A DNA stretch of 64,000 bases, from contig NZ_FULE01000024.1 in assembly GCF_900163965.1 (NCBI RefSeq), forward strand, positions 19,519-83,518, in the 5' to 3' direction. Every line of letters begins with the position of its first letter. Within the stretch, counting starts at the first letter, position 1. Shown here piece after piece: positions 56,719 to 64,000 of the stretch. The notes under the pieces were generated by a model. That model searched no databases and had not been told where the DNA came from. It saw only the letters and a program-made list of their open reading frames with translations. The position numbers and the translations under genes were made by a program. This DNA is from Vibrio ruber DSM 16370 (lineage in GTDB: Bacteria; Pseudomonadota; Gammaproteobacteria; Enterobacterales; Vibrionaceae).

Positions 56719-57438
56719 AATACACTGCTCCTACAATTTGTTTGTTAATATTTATACAGAATATCATTTTTTCATGATTGATCAAATTCATTTTGTAAAA
56801 TCTTTGAAAAACTATCTTTATGAGGCTTTTTAGGTGGTGTATGGCTGGTTTTTTATAGTGTTTTTGGTTGGTTGCTATTTGTTCTATACTGATTTATGGA
56901 TGTTTTTTGTTGTTTAATTGATTGATTTTAAATGAAAATTTTTATTTTTAAGAGTGGTGTTTATCTAGCCTTATTGCTTTTGACGGTTTAGGTGTTTCAT
57001 CGGTTTTTATTGGGCTTTTTAAGCAAAAACTAGGCTGTTATATCGATGATTTTGACAATAGTTATCAATTGAGGCATCTCTAGAATCATTTTTCAGTGGT
57101 CTGATGTGTGTTTTTGATTGTTATGCCTGAGTTGGATTTGATTTTTAAATTCATGTGGTGATTTGTTTTAAGCTATTGTTTATTAATTATTTTAATTAAA
57201 TATATTAACTATGTTTATGATGTTTGAAGCGAATCATATGCTCATTTATATTTAATTTTTTTGCTAAAAAAGCAGTTTCATTGATTGATGGTTTATTTCG
57301 GGGTTTTTTAGTGGATTTGTGGCGTTTTTATACTCGGCAGGTTTAGTTCTTTACTCAGATCCAAGTTTTTGAAGCCATCGGTGGATTTCTCATGAAACGA
57401 CTATAAACTAGCACCTGTTCAACACGAAGGTAGCTTGT
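56719..57438. other. 720-bp AT-rich non-coding region with G/T strand bias
   Basis: No gene or ncRNA is recognised. The plus strand is rich in T and G and poor in C through about 56830-57340, with many TTTTT and GGTTGG-like runs. It may be a nucleoid-protein-bound or recently inserted stretch, or the leader of the small minus-strand gene. Confidence 0.5.
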
Positions 57439-58032
57439 ATGCAGGAAAGCCATGTCGGTCACCCAAACAGAGTCTCTGTTTATTTGGGACTTATTTGTAC
57501 CACAGTATTATTGGTTTTGATGTGGAGTCTGACGTCAGAATGGCGTGCTTCAATTGTCTGGAGTTCAGTTGCACTATGTAGCTGCCTGATCTTTACTTGG
57601 TCCTTGATAGGGCAAACCAAATTTCGCTTATCTTTTTCCACTTTCTTGTTGAGTTGTATCGCTTTCAGTCTGGCCTTTTGGCAGCATATTTTATATCCGA
57701 TCCAGTGGTGGTTACCGATCACCCTGATTGCGCTTGGTATTGTTCTTTATCTGCTTTTCCTGCCTTATATCGATAAACGAATGACCGTTGTTGCCGTGTT
57801 AGGCATTGGATTACTCGGGTTGATTTGGTCTGCCACCGGGTGGTGGCTTCAGGCTCGTAGTTGGAGTGCACTGGAAGCCGCTGTCGGTGCTGCGTTATGG
57901 TTTATCGTTTTCTTTCGGGTCATGGTTTATCCCGGTCAAAGAAAGTTTAATGAACTCTCTTTAGCCACGGTTGGTGGGTTTTTAGTGGCTCTTTGTCTGC
58001 TTGTCGTGTCTGTGTTGCCATACCACGCCTGA
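57439..58032 (+). CDS. multi-pass membrane protein of unknown function
   Basis: A 197-residue protein with about seven hydrophobic segments (for example YLGLICTTVLLVLMWSL and VVAVLGIGLLGLIWSATGWW). GAAGG lies before the ATG at a slightly long distance. I do not recognise the family; the topology resembles small YhhN-like proteins, but no signature is present. It stands alone before yhgN. Confidence 0.7.
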   Translation: MQESHVGHPNRVSVYLGLICTTVLLVLMWSLTSEWRASIVWSSVALCSCLIFTWSLIGQTKFRLSFSTFLLSCIAFSLAFWQHILYPIQWWLPITLIALGIVLYLLFLPYIDKRMTVVAVLGIGLLGLIWSATGWWLQARSWSALEAAVGAALWFIVFFRVMVYPGQRKFNELSLATVGGFLVALCLLVVSVLPYHA

Positions 58033-58165
58033 GATGAGCTTTCCGCTGGTTCTGATGAATAGAAGTGCCTGAATACAAAGCACTCCGACGAGCTGATTCG
58101 GACGTCGAAATCTTGCTTGCAGGTTGTTATACTTCGTTTTTTACTGGACCGTCTGAGATGTAAAT

Positions 58166-58753
58166 ATGGAAATTTTTTCCGTCGCGACCATGATGTTTTT
58201 GATTATGGATCCGCTTGGTAACCTCCCTATCGTGCTGGCGATATTAAAACACCTCGATCCGAAACGACGACGTATCGTACTAATCCGGGAATTGTGTTTT
58301 GCGCTGCTCATTTTGATGATTTTCCTGTTTGCCGGCAAAAACATTCTCGGTTTCCTGAAAGTAGCGCCCGAGACTTTAAGCATATCCGGCGGTGTGATTC
58401 TGTTTATTATTGCAATTAAGATGATATTTCCCAGTGCCGGTTCCATTACCGGGCTCGCTGCCGGTGAAGAGCCCTTTATCGTACCGATGGCGGTTCCGAT
58501 GATTGCCGGGCCGTCTTTGATCGCATCGTTACTGGTGTTTTCTTCACAATCGCCAAACGACTTACCGGAACTGGCCTTGGCTGTTTTTCTGGCATGGTCC
58601 GGTACATCCGTTATTTTGATGTTTTATGACTTTTTCCACCGGATTTTAGGGGAAAGGGGTTTAAAGGCTGCCGAACGTTTGATGGGGTTACTCTTGGTGA
58701 TGGTATCAACACAGATGTTTTTGGATGGCATTAAAAGTTATGTGGCGGGTTAA
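58166..58753 (+). CDS. yhgN: MarC/YhgN-family membrane protein
   Basis: A 195-residue inner-membrane protein with six helices in two repeats. FLIMDPLGNLPIVLAILKHL and VPMAVPMIAGPSLIASLLV are the diagnostic loops. The family is annotated as NAAT-type transporter, but its substrate is not established. It is convergent with rsmD. Confidence 0.88.
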   Translation: MEIFSVATMMFLIMDPLGNLPIVLAILKHLDPKRRRIVLIRELCFALLILMIFLFAGKNILGFLKVAPETLSISGGVILFIIAIKMIFPSAGSITGLAAGEEPFIVPMAVPMIAGPSLIASLLVFSSQSPNDLPELALAVFLAWSGTSVILMFYDFFHRILGERGLKAAERLMGLLLVMVSTQMFLDGIKSYVAG

Positions 58754-58773
58754 GTCTGTTTAAACCGCCATTG

Positions 58774-58794
58774 AAGCCCCCGTTTACGGGGCTT
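58774..58794. terminator. terminator overlapping the rsmD stop codon
   Basis: AAGCCCC (58774-58780) and GGGGCTT (58788-58794) pair around a 7-nt loop, followed by a short T run on the plus side for yhgN. The rsmD TAA (58784-58786) lies in the loop. Confidence 0.7.
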
Positions 58795-59386
58795 TCTGAT
58801 ATAAGCGATAGCAAACTTGTCCGGCAACTTTTTCCCGGTAGAGTTGCCATGAAGCAGGAATGGCTGTGACCGGCCATTCTTTTTCGCTCTCAATATAAAT
58901 CATGGCTTGTTCGTGTAACCATTGATTGTGCTCCAGTAACCGGAGTGTTTCCTCTAACAGCCCTTGTCGGAATGGTGGATCGATAAACACAATATCATAG
59001 GGCTTTTCTGATGGTGTTTGGGCGAGGTAAACCAGCGCATCGCTCTGAATGATTTTGAGTTGCGCTGCTGACAGAGAATCCTGATTTTTTTTGAGTTGCT
59101 GAAATGCGGCCGGGTTTTTCTCGATCATCGTGACCTGTTCAGCCTGACGCGATGCTGCCTCGAAGCCCAGACTTCCTGAGCCGGCAAACAGGTCAAGGCA
59201 GCGGGCTTGAGGAATATCGGTTGCTAACCAGTTAAACAGTGTTTCTTTGACTCTGTCTGTGGTCGGTCTGAGACCTTCAGCATCATGAACCGGCAGTTTT
59301 CGGCCTTTCCACAATCCACTAATAATCCGAATGAAGCCTGATTTGTCTCTTTTTTGTGACTGGTTTGGCTGACGATGTTTTCCCAT
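58784..59386 (-). CDS. rsmD: 16S rRNA (guanine966-N2)-methyltransferase RsmD
   Basis: A 200-residue SAM enzyme modifying G966 in the ribosomal P-site region. Motif I is CLDLFAGSGSLGFEAASR, the catalytic D-P-P-F is in IVFIDPPFRQGLLEE, and RIISGLWKGRKLPV with GLRPTTDRVKETLFNWL is the family N-terminus. It diverges from ftsY across 243 bp, the conserved arrangement. Confidence 0.94.
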   Translation of the reverse strand: MGKHRQPNQSQKRDKSGFIRIISGLWKGRKLPVHDAEGLRPTTDRVKETLFNWLATDIPQARCLDLFAGSGSLGFEAASRQAEQVTMIEKNPAAFQQLKKNQDSLSAAQLKIIQSDALVYLAQTPSEKPYDIVFIDPPFRQGLLEETLRLLEHNQWLHEQAMIYIESEKEWPVTAIPASWQLYREKVAGQVCYRLYQKAP

Positions 59387-59629
59387 GATTTTTTGACCGA
59401 AAATAAAGTGTTAATATAGCCGTCCGGCCTGTTTTTGTTGCAGACGGGTGAAGGACGAATTGAAGCATGATGAAGTTTAACAGCCTGAGTTTAGATTTTT
59501 CACGGCTTTGGTATTTTTTCTTTTCCTGAGCAGATAAATATTCTGAGAAAAGCATGATACCAATGACGTCATCAGTAGAACTGGTATTATAACGTTTTGA
59601 ACCAATGAATAAATCTAGGATATTTCCAG

Positions 59630-60856
59630 ATGACAGAAAAAAAGAAGCGTGGCCTGCTGTCATGGCTTGGTTTTGGTGATGATGAGACTGCCAATGAACA
59701 ACATAAACTGACTGAAACATCGACCGAAACCGATGTGGGTGAGGATACCCCTGAAGCGGACAAATCTGTGGCAGAAACTGCGCCAACAGAAGCCAGCGCT
59801 GAAAATCAAGCCGTTGAGCTTGCTGAGAACGAGGTTGAGGATGAGCATCTCACTCAATCGAGTGAATCAAGCCCTGCAACCCCTGTCGCGGAAGAGCCTC
59901 AGCCGGTGAGAGTCACTGAGCAGGAAAAACCGACGGAAGGCTTTTTTGCACGGTTAAAAAGAAGCCTGAGCCGAACCAAAGCAAACATCGGCGCCGGATT
60001 TTTTGGTTTGTTCAAGGGGAAAAAGATCGATGAAGAGCTTTTCGAAGAACTTGAAGAGCAGCTGCTCGTTGCCGATGTCGGCATGGATACCACGCTCAAG
60101 ATTATTAAAAATCTGACGGAAAAAGCCAACCGACAGCAGTTAAAAGACGGTGAAGCATTATACGGCTTGCTGAAAGAAGAAATGGGCGACATTCTCTCTC
60201 ATGTCGAGCAGCCTTTAGTCATCGATGAGCAGAAAACACCTTACGTGATTTTGATGGTCGGTGTGAATGGCGTGGGCAAAACCACCACAATCGGCAAGCT
60301 GGCGAAGCAATATCAGATGCAGGGTAAAAAAGTCATGCTGGCTGCCGGTGATACCTTCCGGGCCGCTGCGGTTGAGCAACTGCAAATCTGGGGCGAGCGC
60401 AACCAAGTGCCGGTTATCGCTCAGCATACCGGTGCAGACAGTGCCTCGGTGATCTACGATACCATTGAAGCCGCTAAAGCACGGGGTGTGGATGTCGTAA
60501 TTGCCGATACGGCCGGACGGTTACAAAACAAAGGCAACCTGATGGAAGAGCTGCGCAAAATTGTACGCGTGATGAAGAAGCTCGATGATACAGCGCCTCA
60601 TGAAATCATGCTGACCTTAGATGCGGGCACCGGCCAGAATGCGATCAGCCAGGCCAAACTGTTCAGTGAGGTTGCACCGGTGACGGGGATCACCCTGACA
60701 AAACTGGATGGAACCGCCAAAGGCGGGGTGATTTTTGCGATTGCCGATCAGTTTAAGATACCGATTCGTTTTATTGGTGTCGGAGAAGGTATCGATGATT
60801 TACGCCCTTTCCAAACCGAAGAGTTTATTGAAGCGCTGTTCAGTCGGGATGAATAA
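59630..60856 (+). CDS. ftsY: signal recognition particle receptor FtsY
   Basis: A 408-residue SRP GTPase guiding co-translational membrane targeting. An acidic N-terminal A domain (about 1-105, many E, D, T) helps membrane contact; the NG domain follows. GTPase motifs are GVNGVGKTTTIGKLAKQY (G1), AGDTFRAAAVEQL (G2), IADTAGRLQ (G3) and TKLDGTAKGG (G4). The ftsYEX operon follows, separated from ftsE by 172 bp with a tandem repeat. Confidence 0.96.
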   Translation: MTEKKKRGLLSWLGFGDDETANEQHKLTETSTETDVGEDTPEADKSVAETAPTEASAENQAVELAENEVEDEHLTQSSESSPATPVAEEPQPVRVTEQEKPTEGFFARLKRSLSRTKANIGAGFFGLFKGKKIDEELFEELEEQLLVADVGMDTTLKIIKNLTEKANRQQLKDGEALYGLLKEEMGDILSHVEQPLVIDEQKTPYVILMVGVNGVGKTTTIGKLAKQYQMQGKKVMLAAGDTFRAAAVEQLQIWGERNQVPVIAQHTGADSASVIYDTIEAAKARGVDVVIADTAGRLQNKGNLMEELRKIVRVMKKLDDTAPHEIMLTLDAGTGQNAISQAKLFSEVAPVTGITLTKLDGTAKGGVIFAIADQFKIPIRFIGVGEGIDDLRPFQTEEFIEALFSRDE

Positions 60857-60910
60857 TGACAGCGGGGTCAATCGCTCAGTCGACAGCCGTTAACCGCAAA
60901 TGACTGTAGC

Positions 60911-60970
60911 AAAGCCGGTTATGAAAAAGCTGATCGTGACAAAGCCGATCGTAATAAAGCTGATCGTAAT
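60911..60970. repeat. 15-bp tandem repeat between ftsY and ftsE
   Basis: Four units start AAAGC at 60911, 60926, 60941 and 60956; the last three are nearly the same (AAAGCTGATCGTAAT type) and the first is diverged. Three GATC sites are spaced 15 bp. In one frame it would read K-A-D-R-N repeats; a 35-codon plus-strand frame from 60900 also crosses it, but neither has a ribosome site. Confidence 0.85.
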
Positions 60971-61028
60971 AAAGAAAGTATATAGACGGGTAACGCGCAT
61001 GGATTATGCTTGAGGAAGGGGATAGCGA

Positions 61029-61703
61029 GTGATCAGATTTCAGCAAGTGAGTAAAGCCTACCGGGGAGGACGACAAGCCTTACAGAAAGTCGACTTCCAT
61101 CTCCGTCGTGGGGAAATGGCATTTGTCGGCGGGCATTCAGGTGCTGGAAAAAGCACATTACTGAAATTGATTTGTGCTATCGAACGGCCCACTGACGGAC
61201 GGATTCATTTTAACGGACACGATATCACCCGTATTCCGAATCCCGATATCCCGTTTTTACGTCGTAACATCGGCATCGTATTTCAAGAACACCGGCTGTT
61301 GATGGATCGCAGCGTGTTCGATAATGTGGCGCTGCCAATGCGGATTGAATCTATCTCTGAAAATGAGATTAAAAGGCGTGTCTCTGCGGCTTTGGACAAA
61401 ACCGGGTTACTGGACAAAATGCGTTGTCTGCCAAGCCAGCTTTCCGGCGGGGAACAACAGCGTGTCGGCATTGCCCGGGCCGTCGTGAACCGGCCGACGT
61501 TACTGCTGGCTGATGAACCTACCGGTAATCTTGATCCTGATTTATCCAACCGGATTCTTCGCTTGTTTGAGGAATTTAACCGTGCAGGTGTGACGATACT
61601 TCTTGCCACGCATGATATTAATCTGGTTAATTCCCGCCCGATGTATCGTCATCTCGAGTTGAATCAGGGTTTCTTAAGCGAGGTTGAAGATTATGGCCAC
61701 TAA
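61029..61703 (+). CDS. ftsE: cell division ATP-binding protein FtsE
   Basis: A 224-residue ABC ATPase that, with FtsX, regulates peptidoglycan hydrolases at the septum. Walker A is [12 protein letters not shown], the Q-loop is in [13 protein letters not shown], the signature is [14 protein letters not shown] and Walker [13 protein letters not shown]. The start is a GTG with a moderate ribosome site. It overlaps ftsX by 11 bp. Confidence 0.95.
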   Translation: MIRFQQVSKAYRGGRQALQKVDFHLRRGEMAFVGGHSGAGKSTLLKLICAIERPTDGRIHFNGHDITRIPNPDIPFLRRNIGIVFQEHRLLMDRSVFDNVALPMRIESISENEIKRRVSAALDKTGLLDKMRCLPSQLSGGEQQRVGIARAVVNRPTLLLADEPTGNLDPDLSNRILRLFEEFNRAGVTILLATHDINLVNSRPMYRHLELNQGFLSEVEDYGH

Positions 61704-62676
61704 GCCGAAAAACAAACGTACCTCCAATAGCAAGAAAAAACGAGAACAGCAAAAGCGTCCGCCTCGTGATCACTTTCTGGCCATCCATTTCAAACAGGCA
61801 AAAGCGTCTTTTCTCGCGCTCTGGCAGCAACGCCCTATGGGGAATTTACTGACGCTGGCGGTGATATCAATGGCTTTAACGATGCCTGCCTGCCTGTATT
61901 TGCTGAGTAAAAACGTTGCTTCGGTTGCCAGCCATGTTGCCACCCCTTCACAAATCAGCGTTTATCTTGAGGAAGGCACACCCGAAGCCCGGGTCATGGT
62001 ACTGAAAGATGAAATAGAAGTCCGCCCGTCGGTGCAGAAAGTGGAATACATTTCTCCCCAGCAAGGACTGGCCGAGATGAGTCAACACGCGGGATTTGAA
62101 CAGGCGATCAGTCTGCTGGATGATTATGCATTACCCGGGGTGATCGTGATTACACCGGCAGTGAGCAATCAATCCGAAGTGAAGCAATTAGCCGAGAGTC
62201 TGCAACATGAGCAGAATGTGACTGACGTACGTCTTGACGAAGACTGGCTGACACGTTTGGATGCGATTGAACATCTGGCGACAATGGTTGTGGTGAGCTT
62301 GTCATTACTCATGTTCGCTGCTGTGTTCCTGATTGTCGGCAACACGTTACGGTTTAATGTGTTAGCGAATAAAGAGGAAATCCAAACCATGAAACTTATT
62401 GGTGCGACGGATGTATTTATTCTGCGCCCTTATTTGTACTCCGGCATGTGGTTTGGTTTTCTCGGCTCTGTCAGTGCGTGGTTATTTACGGCTTTTCTGA
62501 CTATATTGTTCAATGGTGCAGTGAGTCAGCTGGCAACACTCTACGATAGTCAGTTCCGTCTGTTAGGGTTAGGTTGGGACGAATCCTTACTACTTCTGAT
62601 GGTCGGGACATTACTCAGTTGCATTGCGGCCAAGCTATCTGCACAGCGTCATTTAAAAGAAATTGAACCTGTGTAG
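61693..62676 (+). CDS. ftsX: cell division protein FtsX
   Basis: A 327-residue inner-membrane protein with four helices. A basic cytoplasmic N-terminus ([19 protein letters not shown]) precedes the first helix and a large periplasmic loop (ISVYLEEGTPEARV) that contacts EnvC-type activators. FNVLANKEEIQTMKLIGATD is the conserved loop coupling to FtsE. The ATG at 61693 lies inside the ftsE end. Confidence 0.94.
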   Translation: MATKPKNKRTSNSKKKREQQKRPPRDHFLAIHFKQAKASFLALWQQRPMGNLLTLAVISMALTMPACLYLLSKNVASVASHVATPSQISVYLEEGTPEARVMVLKDEIEVRPSVQKVEYISPQQGLAEMSQHAGFEQAISLLDDYALPGVIVITPAVSNQSEVKQLAESLQHEQNVTDVRLDEDWLTRLDAIEHLATMVVVSLSLLMFAAVFLIVGNTLRFNVLANKEEIQTMKLIGATDVFILRPYLYSGMWFGFLGSVSAWLFTAFLTILFNGAVSQLATLYDSQFRLLGLGWDESLLLLMVGTLLSCIAAKLSAQRHLKEIEPV

Positions 62677-62725
62677 CAAAGACGTGTCTTATCTTCTGGG
62701 GTTCGCAGCGAGTCAATGTGGGATC

Positions 62726-62754
62726 TTGACTTCCAATAGAAAATTGTTTATCTG
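62726..62754 (+). promoter_or_regulatory. candidate rpoH promoter
   Basis: TTGACT (62726-62731) and TATCTG (62749-62754) are 17 bp apart, about 100 bp before rpoH. Other promoters, including heat-shock types, are likely but not assigned. Confidence 0.4.
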
Positions 62755-62851
62755 TATCTGTTGGGCTTAACTCGTAAGCAACAAGATGATAGAGTCCCGT
62801 AATAAAGAATAGGTTGAGTACACTCTTAATCAGAAATTGATGAGGAATTGA

Positions 62852-63706
62852 ATGACAAACCATACGTATCCAATGGCAGTTGTGACACAAGATAGCCTGG
62901 ACAGCTATATCCGTTCTGTGAATAGTTATCCGATGCTGAGTGCAGAAGAAGAACATGAGCTTGCGGAACGACTACATTACAAAGGTGAAATTGAAGCCGC
63001 GAAAGGTTTGATTCTGTCGCATCTTCGTTTCGTCGTTCATATTGCTCGTGGTTATTCCGGTTATGGATTGCCGATGGCAGATCTGGTTCAGGAAGGCAAT
63101 ATCGGCTTGATGAAAGCGGTCAAGCGTTTCAATCCTGAAGTCGGTGTTCGTCTGGTCTCTTTTGCCGTGCACTGGATTAAGGCTGAAATCCATGAATATG
63201 TTCTGCGTAACTGGCGCATCGTCAAAATCGCAACGACGAAAGCGCAACGCAAGCTGTTCTTTAATTTAAGAAAGTCGAAAAAGCGTCTGGGTTGGTTTAA
63301 CCATAGTGAAGTTGAAACTGTGGCGAAAGAGCTGGGGGTTGAACCGTCAGAAGTCCGGGAGATGGAATCTCGTTTGGCGGCTCAGGATGCAACCTTTGAT
63401 ATGACCGTTGATGACGACGAAGGTCATGCAGCTTCAGCACCGGTACTTTATCTTGAAGATAAAAATTCTGATGTGGCTGAAAATCTTGAAAGCACGAACT
63501 GGGAACAGCATACCAACCATCGCTTGTCTTTAGCGATATCGAGTCTGGATGAGCGTAGCCAGCATATTGTGCGCTCTCGTTGGTTAGATGAGCCTAAAGC
63601 AACACTACAGGATTTAGCCGATAATTATGGTGTCTCCGCTGAGCGTATTCGCCAGCTGGAAAAAAATGCCATGAAGAAACTGAAGGAAGCTGTCGGAGAA
63701 ATGTAG
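62852..63706 (+). CDS. rpoH: heat-shock sigma factor RpoH (sigma-32)
   Basis: A 284-residue sigma-70-family factor. Region 2 has [20 protein letters not shown], the RpoH box is in [15 protein letters not shown] and region 4.2 is [20 protein letters not shown]. It directs RNA polymerase to chaperone and protease genes. The E. coli mRNA folds over the start codon as a heat sensor; the same may hold here, but I did not fold it. It follows ftsX as in other gammaproteobacteria. Confidence 0.96.
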   Translation: MTNHTYPMAVVTQDSLDSYIRSVNSYPMLSAEEEHELAERLHYKGEIEAAKGLILSHLRFVVHIARGYSGYGLPMADLVQEGNIGLMKAVKRFNPEVGVRLVSFAVHWIKAEIHEYVLRNWRIVKIATTKAQRKLFFNLRKSKKRLGWFNHSEVETVAKELGVEPSEVREMESRLAAQDATFDMTVDDDEGHAASAPVLYLEDKNSDVAENLESTNWEQHTNHRLSLAISSLDERSQHIVRSRWLDEPKATLQDLADNYGVSAERIRQLEKNAMKKLKEAVGEM

Positions 63707-63737
63707 ATACATTTTCGTCAGTGAAACCAAATTGAGA

Positions 63738-63770
63738 AACCGGGATCCCAGTGATCCCGGTTTTTATTTT
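63738..63770 (+). terminator. rpoH terminator
   Basis: AACCGGGATC and GATCCCGGTT form a perfect 10-bp stem followed by TTTTATTTT, about 30 bp after the stop. Confidence 0.9.
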
Positions 63771-63837
63771 GTATAGAGAAAACCCCCAGCTAGGCTGGGG
63801 GTTCCGTAAAGCTTACAGCTATAAGTCAGTTATATAA

Positions 63838-63907
63838 CCCCTTTCAATTTGATAAAAACGTCTTGTGGTCTGGCAACTACAAGAGTTAATTAAGAATTGA
63901 AAGGGGG
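63838..63907 (+). promoter_or_regulatory. long-range stem hiding the tnpA ribosome site
   Basis: CCCCTTTCAATT (63838-63849) is complementary to AATTGAAAGGGG (63895-63906), which includes the tnpA Shine-Dalgarno. Such a stem represses translation of transposase in IS200. Confidence 0.75.
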
Positions 63908-63913
63908 TCCCAA

Positions 63914-64000
63914 TGGGGGACGAAAAGAGCTTAGCGCACACGCGCTGGAACTGTAAATACCACATAGTCTTTGCACCGAAATATAGAAGGCAAGTGTTCT
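63914..64000 (+). CDS. tnpA: IS200/IS605-family transposase TnpA (5' part)
   Basis: The first 29 codons read MGDEKSLAHTRWNCKYHIVF, then APKYRRQVF, a hallmark of IS200 Y1 transposases. These single-strand transposases act through one Tyr and a HUH pair. The remaining 120 or so residues, including the catalytic ones, are off the right edge. AAAGGGGG lies 6-7 nt before the ATG inside the inhibitory stem. Confidence 0.92.

Larger units (their letters stand above)
63776..64000 (+). mobile_element. left end of an IS200-type insertion sequence (continues off window)
   Basis: A subterminal hairpin, AACCCCCAGC and GCTGGGGGTT around a TAG loop (63781-63803), is followed by about 110 bp of leader and the tnpA start. 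IS200 elements have no terminal inverted repeats and use such hairpins for recognition by a Y1 transposase. The exact left boundary is estimated. It sits directly after the rpoH terminator. Confidence 0.85.

Noticed and set aside
60911..60970. Tandem repeat as a CRISPR array
   Set aside because: Units are 15 bp and directly adjacent, with no spacers and no cas genes nearby.
60876..61076. Minus-strand frame with YYDQLYYDRL-type repeats opposite ftsY-ftsE gap
   Set aside because: The repeated peptide is simply the 15-bp tandem repeat read in another frame, and the frame overlaps the ftsE start.

Overview
The window looks like chromosome 1 of a marine gammaproteobacterium of the Vibrionaceae, most likely the genus Vibrio. 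The core gene order supports this: rmuC-ubiE-ubiJ-ubiB-tatABC-tatD, hemB-ryhB-polA-spf-engB-csr RNA-yihI-hemN, hemCDXY divergent from cyaA, cyaY/lptM-lysA-dapF-yigA-xerC-yigB, yigL-pldB-rhtB, and rsmD/ftsY-ftsE-ftsX-rpoH. I do not name a species.

Layout. (1) 1-2.2 kb is accessory: two minus-strand genes with integron-cassette signatures but no integrase, then a toxin-antitoxin pair in which both genes carry a nonsense codon. (2) 2.2-11.9 kb is a complete L-arabinose locus. The AraFGH importer (minus) and araB-araD-araA (plus) diverge from a 490-bp control region with one CRP site and two AraC-type half-site pairs, each spaced 21 bp. An unknown 174-aa gene and araC follow araA. (3) 11.9-20.4 kb holds an EamA exporter, a small zinc-ribbon protein, rmuC, the ubiquinone genes ubiE/J/B, the Tat translocase and a TatD nuclease. 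(4) 20.4-30.8 kb holds hemB, polA, engB, yihI and hemN, together with three regulatory RNAs: a Fur-controlled RyhB, Spot 42 and a CsrB/CsrC-type RNA with twelve GGA motifs. An unexplained terminator suggests a fourth transcript. (5) 30.9-45.3 kb holds hemCDXY, cyaA, frataxin, lysine/DAP genes, xerC and several housekeeping genes. (6) 45.3-50.5 kb is a compact accessory insertion: a Sfp/EntD-type phosphopantetheinyl transferase, an MbtH-like protein and one A-T-C nonribosomal peptide synthetase, with a Fur-like box upstream. It is the best candidate for undescribed biology here. (7) 50.5-63.7 kb returns to core genes: yigL, pldB, rhtB, an EAL-HDOD protein, dps, an acyltransferase, a 26-residue membrane protein, yhgN, rsmD, ftsYEX and rpoH. 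(8) The last ~220 bp are the left end of an IS200-type element inserted just past the rpoH terminator.

How parts work together. The ara genes import and convert L-arabinose to D-xylulose 5-phosphate under AraC and probably CRP-cAMP. cyaA, which makes that cAMP, has a CRP site of its own and a weak TTG start. Haem synthesis genes (hemB, hemC, hemD, hemN) sit near RyhB, which spares iron. The NRPS trio is self-sufficient for loading and activating one amino acid, and its terminal condensation domain suggests release onto a soluble amine. All calls come from reading the sequence; no database search was run, and transcription starts are approximate.
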